Notes: generated by a model from the sequence alone, not told the origin. Shown: positions 36,618 to 46,019, counted from the stretch's first letter. The stretch: DNA of 64,000 nucleotides from Aliidongia dinghuensis (GCF_014643535.1 NZ_BMJQ01000023.1:1-64000); one strand, 5' to 3'. Made by a program: numbers and translations.

Positions 36618-39404
36618 TCACTCCGCCTCCGGCCGGAGGAAATATTTCGTCTCCTCGACCGCTTCCTTGAGACCGACGCGGCGGATGTCGACGCCCTCGG
36701 GGAAGGCGCCGTAGAGGCGCGAGGGCATCATCGGGTCCAGGAGCACGAATACGCCCTGGTCGCCGGCACGGCGGATCAGGCGGCCGAACGCCTGGCGGAG
36801 CTTGAGGCGGGTCAGCATGTCGTCGTAGCCGCGCGAGCCGAAATCCTGGCGCCGGGCCTTGTGCAAGATGTCGGGCCGGGGCCAGGGCACGCGGTCGAAC
36901 ACGATCAGGCGGAGCGAGCGGCCCGGCACGTCGACGCCGTCGCGGACCGCGTCGGTGCCGAGCAGGCAGGCGTCCTCCTCCGCCCGGAAGATGTCGATGA
37001 GCGTGCCGACGTCGACCGGGTCGACATGCTGCGACAGGAGCTCGATGCCGGCATCGTCGAGCGGCGCCAGGATGCGCTCGCGCACGGCCTTGAGGCGCGA
37101 GATCGCCGTGAACAGGCCAAGCCCGCCGCCGCCCGCGGCCAGGAACAGCTCGCGATAGGCGGCCGCGACCTGGTCGAGATCGTCCTTGCGCACGTCGGTC
37201 ACCACCAGGCAGCGCGTCTGGTTGGCATAGTCGAACGGCGACGGCACGCGCGCGCGGATCGCCGGGGCGGCCACATGGACGGCGCCGGTCCGTGCCTCGG
37301 CCGCCTGCCAGTCGACACCGGCATCGCCGGTGCCGTCGGTCAAGGTCGCCGACGTCACGACCACGCCGTGGGCCGGGGTCACGACCGCCTTGGCGAAGGG
37401 CTCGGTCGGGTCGATCCAATGGCGGTGCAGCCCGACATCGACCTCGCGCCCGTCCTGCCGGCTGATCGACAGCCAGTCGACCATGCCTTCGGGCGTCGCC
37501 TGCGGCAGGTCCTTGAGCATGGCGCGCCAGGCGGCGAGCGTGATGACCGCGCGCCGTTCCAGGCTGCGGATCGCCGCCTCGATGCGGGTGCGGACTGCCG
37601 TGTCGAGCTCTTCCGCCTCCTCGTCGAGGCGCTTGGCCAGATACTTGACCAGCCGCAGGATCGGCGCCTCGAGCCCGGCCAGCGCCTGGTCCGCCTCCAG
37701 CGCCGCCTCGGCCAAGCCCTCAATCGCCGGCTGCCGTTCCGTTTCGAGGTCGTAGTTCGCTTCGGGCCGTTGCGCCCGGGCCAGCACCTGCTGGCGCACC
37801 AGCGCCAGGAACTTCTCGATCGGGTGGCGCGGCTCGCCCTCAGCCAGGCGATGCAGCCAGCCGTCGCCCGGCAGCACGGCGGCCGAGACCAGGATCGCCT
37901 GCAGGTCGTCCGTCGCGGCGTCATCGCCCGCAACCAGGTCCTCATAGCGCCGGCGCATCCCGCGCGCGCGGCCGGCGCCGCCCTCGGCCCCCAGGATCCA
38001 GCGCCGGAGATCCGCCGCCGACAGGCCCGAGAGCTGGGCCGAGAAGGCGCTGTCCGCGGCCTCGAACAGGTGATGGCCCTCGTCGAACACGTAGCGCGTC
38101 GGCACGGTCGCGTCGTCGAGCCCGCCGAGCGCCGCCTGGACCAGCACCAGCGCATGGTTGGCGACGACGATGTCGGCCCGCCGCGCCCGCCGGATCGAAT
38201 GCTCGATGAAGCAGCGCGAATAATGCGGGCAGGCGGAATAGATGCATTCGCCGCGCCGGTCGGCGAGGCCCAAGCTCTGGGCACGGCCAATCAGGTCGAC
38301 GAGCCAGCCCGGGAAATCGCCGCCGACGAGCGCCCCGTCCTTGGTCGCCATCGCCCAGCGCGCCATGAGCCCGAGGCCGACGGCGTTCGCCGGGTTGCCG
38401 AGCACGGTCTGCGCCGCCTCCTCGAAATTCAAGAGGCACAAGTAGTTCTCGCGGCCCTTCCTGAGCACGACTCGCTCGGCTTTCAGCCGCGGATCGGGAT
38501 AGAGCCGGTCGAGCTCGCCGTCGATCTGGGTCTGCAGGTTGCGCGTAAAGGTCGAGACCCAGACGGGGCCGCCGTTGCGCTCGGCCCAGAGGCTGGCCGG
38601 CGCCAGGTAGCCCAAGGTCTTGCCGACGCCGGTGCCGGCCTCGGCCAGCACCAGGTTCGGCTCGTCCGGCGCCGCTTTCGGCGCGAAGGCGGCGCTCACC
38701 GCCGACGCGTAGTCGGCCTGCTGCGGCCGCGCTTCAGCGGCGGGCGCGCCATTGGCTGAGCTGGCGTCATGGCGCGCCCGGCCCTGGACCAGCTCGGCCA
38801 AGCGGCCCCGCGCGTCGGCCGGGTCGACCGGATAGTGGCTCGGCGGCTCGACCGGCCCCGCCTCCTCCCATTCCGGCAGGCGCGACCAGATGTCGAGGCC
38901 GGAGAGCCGGCGCGGCCGGCCCGGCAAGGGGGCGGCGCCCAGGGCCGCCAGCACGGCTGGGCCCCAGGGCCAGTCGCCCGCCGCCATCAGCTGCGCCAGT
39001 TCGGCCAGGATCGGCGTCGCTTGGCGCTGGATGCGATCGAGCAGGACCGGCACCGAGTCGGCGAGGCCCATCGCCTGGTCCTCGAGCGAGCCGGCGCGGC
39101 CGAGACCCAGTGCCATCATCAGGCCGCGCGGCGTCGGCAGGCAGAATTGGCCGGGACAGGTGAAGGCAAACAGCTCCAGCGCGTCGAATGCGCGCAGATC
39201 GCGCAGCTCGAGCCGGCGGGCGACGGCGCGGCCGTGCGCCACGAGCGGCGCCTCGTCGCGCGCCCGGCGCTGGGCCGCCCGGAGGTCGAGCGTGTCGATC
39301 TCGCCGTCGGCCGTGAGCCAGACGGCGCGCCGCGTGCCCAGCACCAGCACCGGGATTTCGGGCGCCAGGATGCGGGACGGCTTCAAGGGAGCGGCGGACG
39401 TCAT
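36618..39404 (-). CDS. DinG/YoaA-type ATP-dependent DNA helicase
   Basis: 928 aa, an XPD-like superfamily 2 helicase with an unusually long N-terminal extension of about 250 residues. Walker A is VLAEAGTGVGKTLGYLAPA; the iron-sulfur cysteines appear in CLLNFEEA and CIYSACPHYSRC; Walker B is DEGHHLFEAAD; the C-terminal motifs include LGTDAVRDGVDVPGRSLRLIVFDRVPW and AFGRLIRRAGDQGVFVLLDP. It should unwind 5'-overhang duplexes and R-loops or forked DNA. The ATG at 39404 is preferred to one 45 nt upstream. No LexA box is visible in front of it. Confidence 0.93.
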   Translation of the reverse strand: MTSAAPLKPSRILAPEIPVLVLGTRRAVWLTADGEIDTLDLRAAQRRARDEAPLVAHGRAVARRLELRDLRAFDALELFAFTCPGQFCLPTPRGLMMALGLGRAGSLEDQAMGLADSVPVLLDRIQRQATPILAELAQLMAAGDWPWGPAVLAALGAAPLPGRPRRLSGLDIWSRLPEWEEAGPVEPPSHYPVDPADARGRLAELVQGRARHDASSANGAPAAEARPQQADYASAVSAAFAPKAAPDEPNLVLAEAGTGVGKTLGYLAPASLWAERNGGPVWVSTFTRNLQTQIDGELDRLYPDPRLKAERVVLRKGRENYLCLLNFEEAAQTVLGNPANAVGLGLMARWAMATKDGALVGGDFPGWLVDLIGRAQSLGLADRRGECIYSACPHYSRCFIEHSIRRARRADIVVANHALVLVQAALGGLDDATVPTRYVFDEGHHLFEAADSAFSAQLSGLSAADLRRWILGAEGGAGRARGMRRRYEDLVAGDDAATDDLQAILVSAAVLPGDGWLHRLAEGEPRHPIEKFLALVRQQVLARAQRPEANYDLETERQPAIEGLAEAALEADQALAGLEAPILRLVKYLAKRLDEEAEELDTAVRTRIEAAIRSLERRAVITLAAWRAMLKDLPQATPEGMVDWLSISRQDGREVDVGLHRHWIDPTEPFAKAVVTPAHGVVVTSATLTDGTGDAGVDWQAAEARTGAVHVAAPAIRARVPSPFDYANQTRCLVVTDVRKDDLDQVAAAYRELFLAAGGGGLGLFTAISRLKAVRERILAPLDDAGIELLSQHVDPVDVGTLIDIFRAEEDACLLGTDAVRDGVDVPGRSLRLIVFDRVPWPRPDILHKARRQDFGSRGYDDMLTRLKLRQAFGRLIRRAGDQGVFVLLDPMMPSRLYGAFPEGVDIRRVGLKEAVEETKYFLRPEAE

Positions 39405-39571
39405 GATCGCCGCGACTATAGGACCGGCCGGCCCCCTCGCGGCAAGCACGGCATGCCCGCCCGCTGCAGAAATCGCGGTTCCCCTCGTCCGGCAAACCCG
39501 CTACATGGAGGAACGCGCCATCCCCCACTCGCCCGAGAAGACGTAAAGGACGCTCCGCGTCGAAAATTTAT

Positions 39572-40552
39572 ATGAAGCACAGGCTGAGCAAATATTTGGG
39601 CCCCGCCCTGACCCTGGGCCTGATCGGTGGCGCCATCCTGCTGCTGTACCGCTCGCTGAGCGAGATGCGGCTTCAGGACCTGTGGCACGATCTCAACGAG
39701 TTCCCGCTGTCGTCGATCTTGATCGCCGCCGGCTTGACGGCCGTCAGCCATCTGGCGCTCACGTCCTACGATTATATCGGCGTGCGCTACATCAAGCGGA
39801 AACTCGCCTATTGGCGCGTCGCCGTCGCCGCCTTCACGGCCTATTCGATCAGCCATTCGCTGGGATTCGCCTCGGTCACCGGCACGACCGTGCGCTACCG
39901 GCTCTATTCGCGCTGGGGATTCGGCGCGGTCGAGGTGGCGCAGATCATGGCCATGGCGGGGGTTACTTTGTTCCTCGGCATGTTCCTGATCGGCGGGGTG
40001 GCCCTGCTGCTCGACGGCGCCCGGGTCCAGGCCTGGACCGACCTGCCGTCGGCCGGCATCAACGCGCTGGGCGTGCTGTGCCTCGCCGTGGTCGCGGCCT
40101 ATGGCACTGTCGGCTATTTCCGCCGGGAACCGCTCAGCCTCTGGGGCTTCGAGCTGCGCATCCCGAGCCCGCGCTTCGCCGCCGTGCAGATCGCCGTCTC
40201 CGGCATCGACTGGTTCCTGGTCGCAAGCGTGCTCTACGTGCTGCTGCCACAGAACAACGTCTTCAATTTCGCGACCTTCCTCGGCGTGTTCGTGCTCGCC
40301 TATTTCCTCGGCATCATCTCGAACGTGCCGGGCGGCCTTGGCGTGTTCGAGGCAGTGATCCTGAAGAGTCTGTCGGCCTCGGTGCCGCCTGAGGCGGTAT
40401 TGTCGTCGCTGCTCGTCTATCGCGGCATCTATCACCTGTTGCCGCTGACCCTGGGTGGCGTCATCTTCTTCATAAATGAGTTCAAACGCTCGCACGAGCG
40501 CATGCGGCGGAACGCACCCACCGGCCCCAAGGCGGCCGACCGACGCGGCTAG
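39572..40552 (+). CDS. UPF0104 / lysylphosphatidylglycerol synthase-type membrane protein
   Basis: 326 aa, about eight helices. It matches the flippase half of MprF (AglD-like): YDYIGVRYIKRKL, AYSISHSLGFASVTGTTVRYRLY and LGIISNVPGGLGVFEAVIL are the conserved blocks. There is no synthase domain, so lipid translocation or glycolipid transfer is possible but unproven. Confidence 0.88.
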   Translation: MKHRLSKYLGPALTLGLIGGAILLLYRSLSEMRLQDLWHDLNEFPLSSILIAAGLTAVSHLALTSYDYIGVRYIKRKLAYWRVAVAAFTAYSISHSLGFASVTGTTVRYRLYSRWGFGAVEVAQIMAMAGVTLFLGMFLIGGVALLLDGARVQAWTDLPSAGINALGVLCLAVVAAYGTVGYFRREPLSLWGFELRIPSPRFAAVQIAVSGIDWFLVASVLYVLLPQNNVFNFATFLGVFVLAYFLGIISNVPGGLGVFEAVILKSLSASVPPEAVLSSLLVYRGIYHLLPLTLGGVIFFINEFKRSHERMRRNAPTGPKAADRRG

Positions 40553-40592
40553 GTAGTCAAAACAGGACCTTTCCAGAGAGGACCGAAGATCG

Positions 40593-41366
40593 ATGTGTCG
40601 CTGGCTCACCTATAGCGGTCGCCCGATCTATCTCGAGAAGCTGCTGTTCGAGCCCGAGAATTCCCTGATCCAGCAGAGCCTGCACGCCCGCAAGGCGCGG
40701 GTCGCGACCAACGGCGACGGCTTCGGCCTCGGCTGGTATGGCGAGCGCGAGATGCCGGGCACCTATCACGAGACGCTGCCGGCCTGGAACGACCGCAACC
40801 TCAAGAGCCTGTCGCACCAGCTGCAGGCCTCGCTGTTCTTCGCCCATGTCCGCGCCTCGACCGGCACGGCGACCAGCCGGGCGAACTGCCACCCTTTCAC
40901 CCACGGCCGCTGGCTGTTCATGCACAACGGCCAGATCGGCGGCTACGACCGGATCCGGCGCGCGCTCGAGCAGCTCATCCCCGACGAGCTCTATCACTGC
41001 CGCCAGGGCACGACCGACAGCGAGCTGTTCTTCTATTTGCTGTTCCACCACGGGCTCGATGACGACCCGGCGGCGGCGCTTGCCGCGACGACCCGCACCG
41101 TGCTCGAGATCATGGCCGCGCACGATGTCGCCGAGCCGTTTCGCATGACCGCATCCTTGAGCGACGGCAAGCGCACGTTCGCCGTGCGCTTTGCGACCGA
41201 CCCGGAACCGCCGTCGCTCTATTACGGCTGCGAGCCCGACGGGCTCATCATCGTGTCGGAGCCGCTCGACCAGATCGCCGACCATTGGCATCGCGTGCCG
41301 GCTGGCCACCTGCTGACGGTCGAAGGCCCGTGCCGCGTGGCGCTCTCGCCGTTCGGAGCGAGCTGA
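40593..41366 (+). CDS. Class II glutamine amidotransferase (YafJ/EgtC-like)
   Basis: 257 aa. The nucleophile is Cys2 after Met removal (MCRWLTYSG). ATNGDGFGLGWYG, FFAHVRASTG and FMHNGQIGGY are the Ntn-amidotransferase motifs. It hydrolyses a gamma-glutamyl amide; EgtC works in ergothioneine synthesis, but no egt genes are near, so the substrate is open. Confidence 0.9.
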   Translation: MCRWLTYSGRPIYLEKLLFEPENSLIQQSLHARKARVATNGDGFGLGWYGEREMPGTYHETLPAWNDRNLKSLSHQLQASLFFAHVRASTGTATSRANCHPFTHGRWLFMHNGQIGGYDRIRRALEQLIPDELYHCRQGTTDSELFFYLLFHHGLDDDPAAALAATTRTVLEIMAAHDVAEPFRMTASLSDGKRTFAVRFATDPEPPSLYYGCEPDGLIIVSEPLDQIADHWHRVPAGHLLTVEGPCRVALSPFGAS

Positions 41367-41390
41367 CCCTCGCCCGCTTGCGGGCGAGGG
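41367..41390. terminator. Convergent-junction hairpin, copy 3
   Basis: CCCTCGCCCGC (41367-41377) and GCGGGCGAGGG (41380-41390) around a 2-nt loop, beginning at the first base after the amidotransferase stop and ending 8 nt before the convergent aminotransferase. Arms identical to copy 2. Confidence 0.7.
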
Positions 41391-41398
41391 CTTGGTTG

Positions 41399-42238
41399 TC
41401 ACAACGCATTGTGCGCGAAGGCCCAGTAAAGCTCGCGGGCGCGCTGGAACAGCGGTCCGGGGCCGAGCTCCCGCTGCTCGTAGCGCGTGATCGGCTGCAC
41501 CTTGCCGAGATTGCCGGTCGCGAAGATCTCGTCCGCTGCCAAGAGCTCCTGGACGGTCACGACCCGCTCCTGCACCTCGACGCCCGCCTGGCGCAGCAGC
41601 CGTACCACGCGCTGGCGCGTGATGCCGTTCAGGAACGTGCCGTTCGGCTCCGGCGTCACGACCACGCCGTCCTTGACCAGGAACAGGTTGGCCGAGGCGA
41701 ACTCGGCGACGTGCCCCAAGGGGTCGAGCAGCACCGCGTTGTCGAAACCGCGCGCCTTGAGCTCGGCCATGGCGCGACCGCTGTTCGGGTAGTGGCAAGC
41801 CGCCTTGGCGTCGGTCGGCGCGGTTTCAGGCGACGGCCGCCGATAGCTGGACAGGCCGGCGGAGAAACCGTCGGCCGACGGCATCGGCAGGTCATAGACC
41901 GAGAGCGCGAAGCGTGTCGTCTCCGGCGCGCCGCCGAGGAAGCCGCCCTCGGCCCAGAACATCGGCCGGATATAGAGCGCCGCATCCTTGGTGAAATGGC
42001 CGAGACCCTCGCGCGCGATATCCTCGACCTCGCCCGGCGTCAGCATGGGGCCGAGCCCGAGCGCCCGGGCCGACGCCACGACACGCGCGCAATGGCGATC
42101 AAGGTCGGGGGTCGTGCCCTCGAACGCGCGCGCGCCGTCGAACACGAGTGACGCCTGCCACATGGCATGGCTCATCGGCCCGAGGAGCAGCGGATTACCC
42201 GATAACCATTCCCCATCCACGTAGGTCCAGGACGCCAT
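41399..42238 (-). CDS. Class IV (branched-chain type) aminotransferase
   Basis: 279 aa, fold-type IV PLP enzyme. The PLP lysine is K145 in DAKAACHYPNSGRAM; the phosphate/cofactor region is EFASANLFLVKDG and GTFLNGITRQRVV. It resembles IlvE but is shorter and could equally act on D-amino acids or 4-amino-4-deoxychorismate. It transaminates an alpha-keto acid with glutamate or alanine. Confidence 0.88.
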   Translation of the reverse strand: MASWTYVDGEWLSGNPLLLGPMSHAMWQASLVFDGARAFEGTTPDLDRHCARVVASARALGLGPMLTPGEVEDIAREGLGHFTKDAALYIRPMFWAEGGFLGGAPETTRFALSVYDLPMPSADGFSAGLSSYRRPSPETAPTDAKAACHYPNSGRAMAELKARGFDNAVLLDPLGHVAEFASANLFLVKDGVVVTPEPNGTFLNGITRQRVVRLLRQAGVEVQERVVTVQELLAADEIFATGNLGKVQPITRYEQRELGPGPLFQRARELYWAFAHNAL

Positions 42239-42458
42239 AAGGTCCTCCCTGCTGGTTTCCCCTGGGACGTGCTGCTTCGCAGTAAGATGCGCAGAGCGGA
42301 GCCCGCCATCGGCAGACCCCGAGCCATAATCCTAGGCACGGTTCGCGCACGCTGAAAAGGCCCGCCCGCATTCGCCATGCCCAATGGGCTACCGCTGCTG
42401 GAAGAACCTGCGCCCTATTCAATTGCTTGCGCCGGGCGCCGGTTCCGCGTACGGTTTA

Positions 42459-42496
42459 TGTCCGGTATTCTAGACTTTGATCCGAAATACCGGACA
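42459..42496. promoter_or_regulatory. Operator-like inverted repeat upstream of the amino-acid importer
   Basis: TGTCCGGTATT (42459-42469) and AATACCGGACA (42486-42496) are perfect inverted repeats 16 nt apart, 39 bp before the gene at 42535. The rest of the 296-bp gap shows nothing else. Confidence 0.55.
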
Positions 42497-42534
42497 AATA
42501 GCGCAACAAGCGCCAAAAGCGAAAGGAGACCGGG

Positions 42535-43395
42535 ATGGCTCACCGCATGGGGAATAAAAGCATGAGGACAGCGGCCTTGGCCCTGGGCGTGTTCGCCTTC
42601 GGCCTCGGCGCCGCAGGCTCGGCCAAGGCCGAGGGCAAGCTGCAGGAAGTCCTGAAGCGCGGCAAATTGATCGTGGGCACGGGCAGCACCAACCCGCCGT
42701 GGGAGTTCAAGGACGCCTCGGGCAACCTCGTCGGCTACGACATCGACATCGCGCGCCTGATCGCGAAGGGCCTGTTCAACGACCCGTCCAAGGTCGAATT
42801 CGTGGTCCAGGCGTCCGACGCGCGCATCCCGAACATCACGACCGACAAGGTCGACATCACCTGCCAGGCGATGACGGTGACCGCCCAGCGCGCCCAGCAG
42901 GTCGCCTTCACCATTCCCTACTACCGCGAGGGCGTCGGCCTGCTCGAGCCCAAGAACAGCAAGTACGCGGACTATGCGGCGCTCAAGGCCGCCGGCTCCA
43001 AGGTCACGATCTCGGTGCTGCAGAACGTCTATGCCGAGCAGATGGTGCATCAGGCCCTGCCGGAGGCGAAGGTCGACCAGTACGACAGCTTCGACCTCAT
43101 CTATCAGGCGGTGAATTCCGGTCGTGCCGACGCTGCGGCCACCGACATGTCGGCACTGCGCTGGTATCTGAAGCAGAACCCCGGCAAGTACACCGACGCC
43201 GGCTATGGCTGGAACCCGCAGACCTATTCCTGCGCGGTGAAGCAGGGCGACGCCGACTGGCTGCAATATGTCAACACGGCGCTGCGCGAGGCCATGACCG
43301 GCGTCGATTTCGAGGACTACAAGAAGTCGTTCGAAACCTGGTTCGGCGAGACGCCGCCCGAGCCCAAGATCGGCTTCCCGTCCGAGATGCGTTGA
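42535..43395 (+). CDS. Amino-acid ABC transporter, periplasmic binding protein
   Basis: 286 aa. Signal peptide 1-32 (MRTAALALGVFAFGLGAAGSAKA core). SBP family 3 fold: LIVGTGSTNPPWEFKDASGNLVGYDIDIA, VQASDARIPNITTDKVDI and RAQQVAFTIPYY (each in part). The SD-like AAAGGAGA precedes the ATG. First gene of a four-gene importer for a polar amino acid; ligand not fixed by sequence. An ATG 24 nt downstream is also possible. Confidence 0.93.
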   Translation: MAHRMGNKSMRTAALALGVFAFGLGAAGSAKAEGKLQEVLKRGKLIVGTGSTNPPWEFKDASGNLVGYDIDIARLIAKGLFNDPSKVEFVVQASDARIPNITTDKVDITCQAMTVTAQRAQQVAFTIPYYREGVGLLEPKNSKYADYAALKAAGSKVTISVLQNVYAEQMVHQALPEAKVDQYDSFDLIYQAVNSGRADAAATDMSALRWYLKQNPGKYTDAGYGWNPQTYSCAVKQGDADWLQYVNTALREAMTGVDFEDYKKSFETWFGETPPEPKIGFPSEMR

Positions 43396-43406
43396 CCGGC
43401 TGCTGA

Positions 43407-43451
43407 CAGGGATGAGCTGGACGGGGATGGGCTAGGCGGGGATGGGTTACT
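43407..43451 (+). repeat. Three 15-bp units each carrying a G-rich site and an ATG
   Basis: CAGGGATGAGCTGGA, CGGGGATGGGCTAGG and CGGGGATGGGTTACT lie in tandem. The third contains the true start of the permease (43442). From the first ATG a 7-codon ORF (43412-43435) ends in the TAG of unit 2. Confidence 0.8.
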
Positions 43452-44101
43452 CGATCAACTTCTCGGTGGTGTGGGGCAGCTTCGACAAGCTTTTGTCGGG
43501 GCTGTCGCTCGGGCTGGGGCTCGCCGCCGCCGCCGTGCTGATGGGCATGATCATCGGCCTCATCGGCGGCTTCGCCAGCGTGTCGCAGATCAAGGCCGCG
43601 CGGACCATCGCGGCACTCTACGTGACGGTGCTCCGCAACCTGCCCATCCTCGTCATCGTGCTCATCGCCTATTTCGCGCTGCCCGATCTCGGGATCCGGC
43701 TCGACAAATACACGAGCTTCATCCTGTCGCTGGGCTTCTATGCCGGCGCCTATCTGACGGAGGTCTTCCGGGCCGGCCTCCTGTCGGTGCCGAAGGGCGT
43801 CATCGAGGCGGGCCGCGCGATCGGGCTCACCCGGCTGCAGACGAGCGTCTGGGTCGTGGCACCCATCATGCTGCGCAATGCGCTGCCGGCGCTCGGCAGC
43901 ACGATGATCTCGCTGTTCAAGGACACGTCGATCGCCGCGGTCATCGCCGTGCCGGAGCTCACCTTCCAGGCGCGCAAGATCAACACCGAGAGTTTCCGCG
44001 TGGTCGAAAGCTGGAGCGTCGCAAGCGCCCTCTATATCGCGACCTGCTTCCTGCTGGCCGCGGGCCTCAGGCAGCTGGAACGCCGCTTCCCCAAGTTCTG
44101 A
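43442..44101 (+). CDS. Amino-acid ABC transporter permease 1
   Basis: 219 aa, HisM/GlnP type. Five helices; the cytoplasmic EAA loop is VPKGVIEAGRAIGLTRLQT near 118-136, and the start of the domain is GLSLGLGLAAAAVLMGMIIGL (in part). Pairs with the second permease. Its start is embedded in a triplicated 15-bp repeat. Confidence 0.94.
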   Translation: MGYSINFSVVWGSFDKLLSGLSLGLGLAAAAVLMGMIIGLIGGFASVSQIKAARTIAALYVTVLRNLPILVIVLIAYFALPDLGIRLDKYTSFILSLGFYAGAYLTEVFRAGLLSVPKGVIEAGRAIGLTRLQTSVWVVAPIMLRNALPALGSTMISLFKDTSIAAVIAVPELTFQARKINTESFRVVESWSVASALYIATCFLLAAGLRQLERRFPKF

Positions 44102-44114
44102 GGACGCCCCGACC

Positions 44115-44768
44115 ATGGATGCCTCGTTCTTCGACGAACTTTGGATGGCGCGGAGCGCGCTCGCGAGCGGCCTCTTCTGCACCATCGGCGTCTCGGCCGC
44201 GGCAATTACCGCCGGCAGCCTGCTCGGCCTGCTGATCGGCGTCAGCCTGGCCGAGGGACCGAAGCCGCTCAAGCTCGCCTGCCGCATCTATGTGGACGTG
44301 CTGCGCGGCACACCGGTACTGGTCCTGGTGCTGGCCGCCTTCTACCTCCCGGCCGTGTTCCGGCTCAATCTCGACGCGCTCACCTCCGGCATCCTGGCGC
44401 TGACGCTGTTCTGCGGCGCCCATGTCGGCGAGATCGTGCGCGGTGCGCTGCAATCGATCCCGCCCGGCCAGATCGAGGCGGGCCGCTCGATCGGGCTGAC
44501 ATACCCGAAGATCCTCGTCTATGTGCTGCTGCCCCAGGCGCTCCGGTCGATCCTGCCGACCTGGATCAATACCGGCGTCGAGCTGGTCAAGGCCTCGACC
44601 CTGCTCTCCGTCATCGGCGTCGGCGACTTCCTGCTGAAGGTGCAGGAGATCATCGGCCGCACGTTCATGAGCCTCGATTTCTACGTGCTGGCCGGCTGCT
44701 TCTACCTCGCCGTCAATTTCGCCGTCGAACGGCTGGGCAAGGCGGTCGAACGCCGCCTCGCCCACTAG
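44115..44768 (+). CDS. Amino-acid ABC transporter permease 2
   Basis: 217 aa, five helices. EAA motif IPPGQIEAGRSIGLTYPKI near 115-133 and VDVLRGTPVLVLVLAAFYLP near 56-75. Forms a heterodimer with permease 1. Its TAG overlaps a possible GTG start of the ATPase gene. Confidence 0.94.
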   Translation: MDASFFDELWMARSALASGLFCTIGVSAAAITAGSLLGLLIGVSLAEGPKPLKLACRIYVDVLRGTPVLVLVLAAFYLPAVFRLNLDALTSGILALTLFCGAHVGEIVRGALQSIPPGQIEAGRSIGLTYPKILVYVLLPQALRSILPTWINTGVELVKASTLLSVIGVGDFLLKVQEIIGRTFMSLDFYVLAGCFYLAVNFAVERLGKAVERRLAH

Positions 44769-44785
44769 TGAAGGTTATCCCGCCC

Positions 44786-45550
44786 ATGCCGCAGCTGCTC
44801 GAAATCCGCAACCTTCACAAGCGCTTCCACGGCGTCGAGGTGCTGAAGGGCGTCGATCTCGCCCTTCACGAGCGGGAGGTCGTGTCGATCATCGGCTCGA
44901 GCGGCTCCGGCAAGACGACGCTGCTCCGCTGCGTCAACCTGCTCGAGGAGTTCGAGGACGGCGAGATCGTGCTCGACGGCGAGGCCATCGGTTACCGGAC
45001 CCAGCACGGCCGGCGCCGGCGGCTCGGTGATCGCGAGCTGTCGCGCCAACGCGCCATGACCGGCATGGTGTTCCAGGGCTTCCACCTGTTCCCGCACCTG
45101 ACCGCGGCGGGCAACGTGATGCTGGGGCTGCGCAAGGTCAGGCACATGGAGCGGGCCGAGGCGCGGTCGCTCGCCGAGAGCTGGCTCGGCAAGGTCGGCC
45201 TCGGCCATCGGGCGGACCATTTCCCGAGCCAGCTCTCCGGCGGCCAGCAACAGCGTGTCGCCATCGCCCGTGCGCTCGCCATGAACCCGAAGCTGGTGCT
45301 GCTCGACGAGATCACCTCGGCGCTCGACCCGGAGCTGGTGCAGGAGGTGCTGCAGACGGTGAAGGCGCTCGCCGCCGAAGGCGCCACCCTGCTGATCGTT
45401 ACCCACGAGATGCGCTTCGCCCGCGACGTGTCGCACCGGATCGTGTTCATGGAGCAGGGCCGGATCGCCGAGGAAGGACCGCCGTCTGAGATCTTCGGCG
45501 CGCCCAAGAGCCCGCGCCTCGCCGAGTTCCTGCGCTCCTCGCGCGACTGA
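44786..45550 (+). CDS. Amino-acid ABC transporter ATP-binding protein
   Basis: 254 aa. Walker A GSSGSGKTTLLR, signature LSGGQQQRVAIARALAM, Walker B LVLLDEITSALDPE and H-loop VTHEMRFARDV. HisP/GlnQ type. The ATG at 44786 is chosen (LEIRNLHKRF follows); a GTG at 44768 overlapping the permease stop would add six residues. Energises the importer encoded at 42535-44768. Confidence 0.95.
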   Translation: MPQLLEIRNLHKRFHGVEVLKGVDLALHEREVVSIIGSSGSGKTTLLRCVNLLEEFEDGEIVLDGEAIGYRTQHGRRRRLGDRELSRQRAMTGMVFQGFHLFPHLTAAGNVMLGLRKVRHMERAEARSLAESWLGKVGLGHRADHFPSQLSGGQQQRVAIARALAMNPKLVLLDEITSALDPELVQEVLQTVKALAAEGATLLIVTHEMRFARDVSHRIVFMEQGRIAEEGPPSEIFGAPKSPRLAEFLRSSRD

Positions 45551-45659
45551 GACCGGCGCCGCCCGGAACGCCCCCCGGGGCGGCGATGTCGCACGGCCCA
45601 TCGCAGCCTGCGGGGCGGTCTTGCCTCCCGTCGCGCGGCGGCCTACGCTTCGAGGTCCT

Positions 45660-46019
45660 ATGACCGACCTCATCTTCCATATGTGCCGGCGTGACGAGTG
45701 GCAAGCGGCCGCGCGCTCCGTTTATCGTGGCTCCACCCAGGACCAGGCCGACGGCTTCATCCATTTCTCGACGGCCGAGCAGATCGTCGAAAGCGCCGCC
45801 CGCCACCGCGCCGGCCAGGATGGGCTGGTGCTCATCGCGGTCGATCCGGCGGCCCTCGGGCCGGAGCTCAAGTGGGAGCCGTCGCGCTCGGGCGCGCTCT
45901 TCCCGCATCTCCACGGGTCGCTGCCGCTGACCGCCGTCAGCTGGGTGCGCGAGCTGCCGCTCGGCCCCGACGGCAAGCATCTGTTCCCGCCGCTGAACCG
46001 GTCGGGCGAGCAGCCATGA
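45660..46019 (+). CDS. DUF952 family protein
   Basis: 119 aa. The family pattern is clear: DLIFHMCRRDEWQAA at the N-terminus, then ADGFIHFSTAEQIVESA and LKWEPSRSGALFPHLHGSLPL. Function unknown; the fold is related to ADP-ribosyltransferase-like or glutathione-S-transferase-adjacent proteins in some annotations. Its stop overlaps the pyrD ATG (ATGA), a pairing common in Alphaproteobacteria. Confidence 0.9.
   Translation: MTDLIFHMCRRDEWQAAARSVYRGSTQDQADGFIHFSTAEQIVESAARHRAGQDGLVLIAVDPAALGPELKWEPSRSGALFPHLHGSLPLTAVSWVRELPLGPDGKHLFPPLNRSGEQP

Noticed and set aside
39405-39571. Possible LexA box in front of the DinG-like helicase
   Set aside because: DinG is SOS-regulated in some bacteria, so I looked for GTTC-N7-GTTC or GAAC-N7-GAAC here; only single half-sites are present.
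45698-46015. Long N-terminal extension of pyrD
   Set aside because: The in-frame upstream sequence is a shadow of the DUF952 gene; PyrD starts at the ATGATG overlapping that stop.
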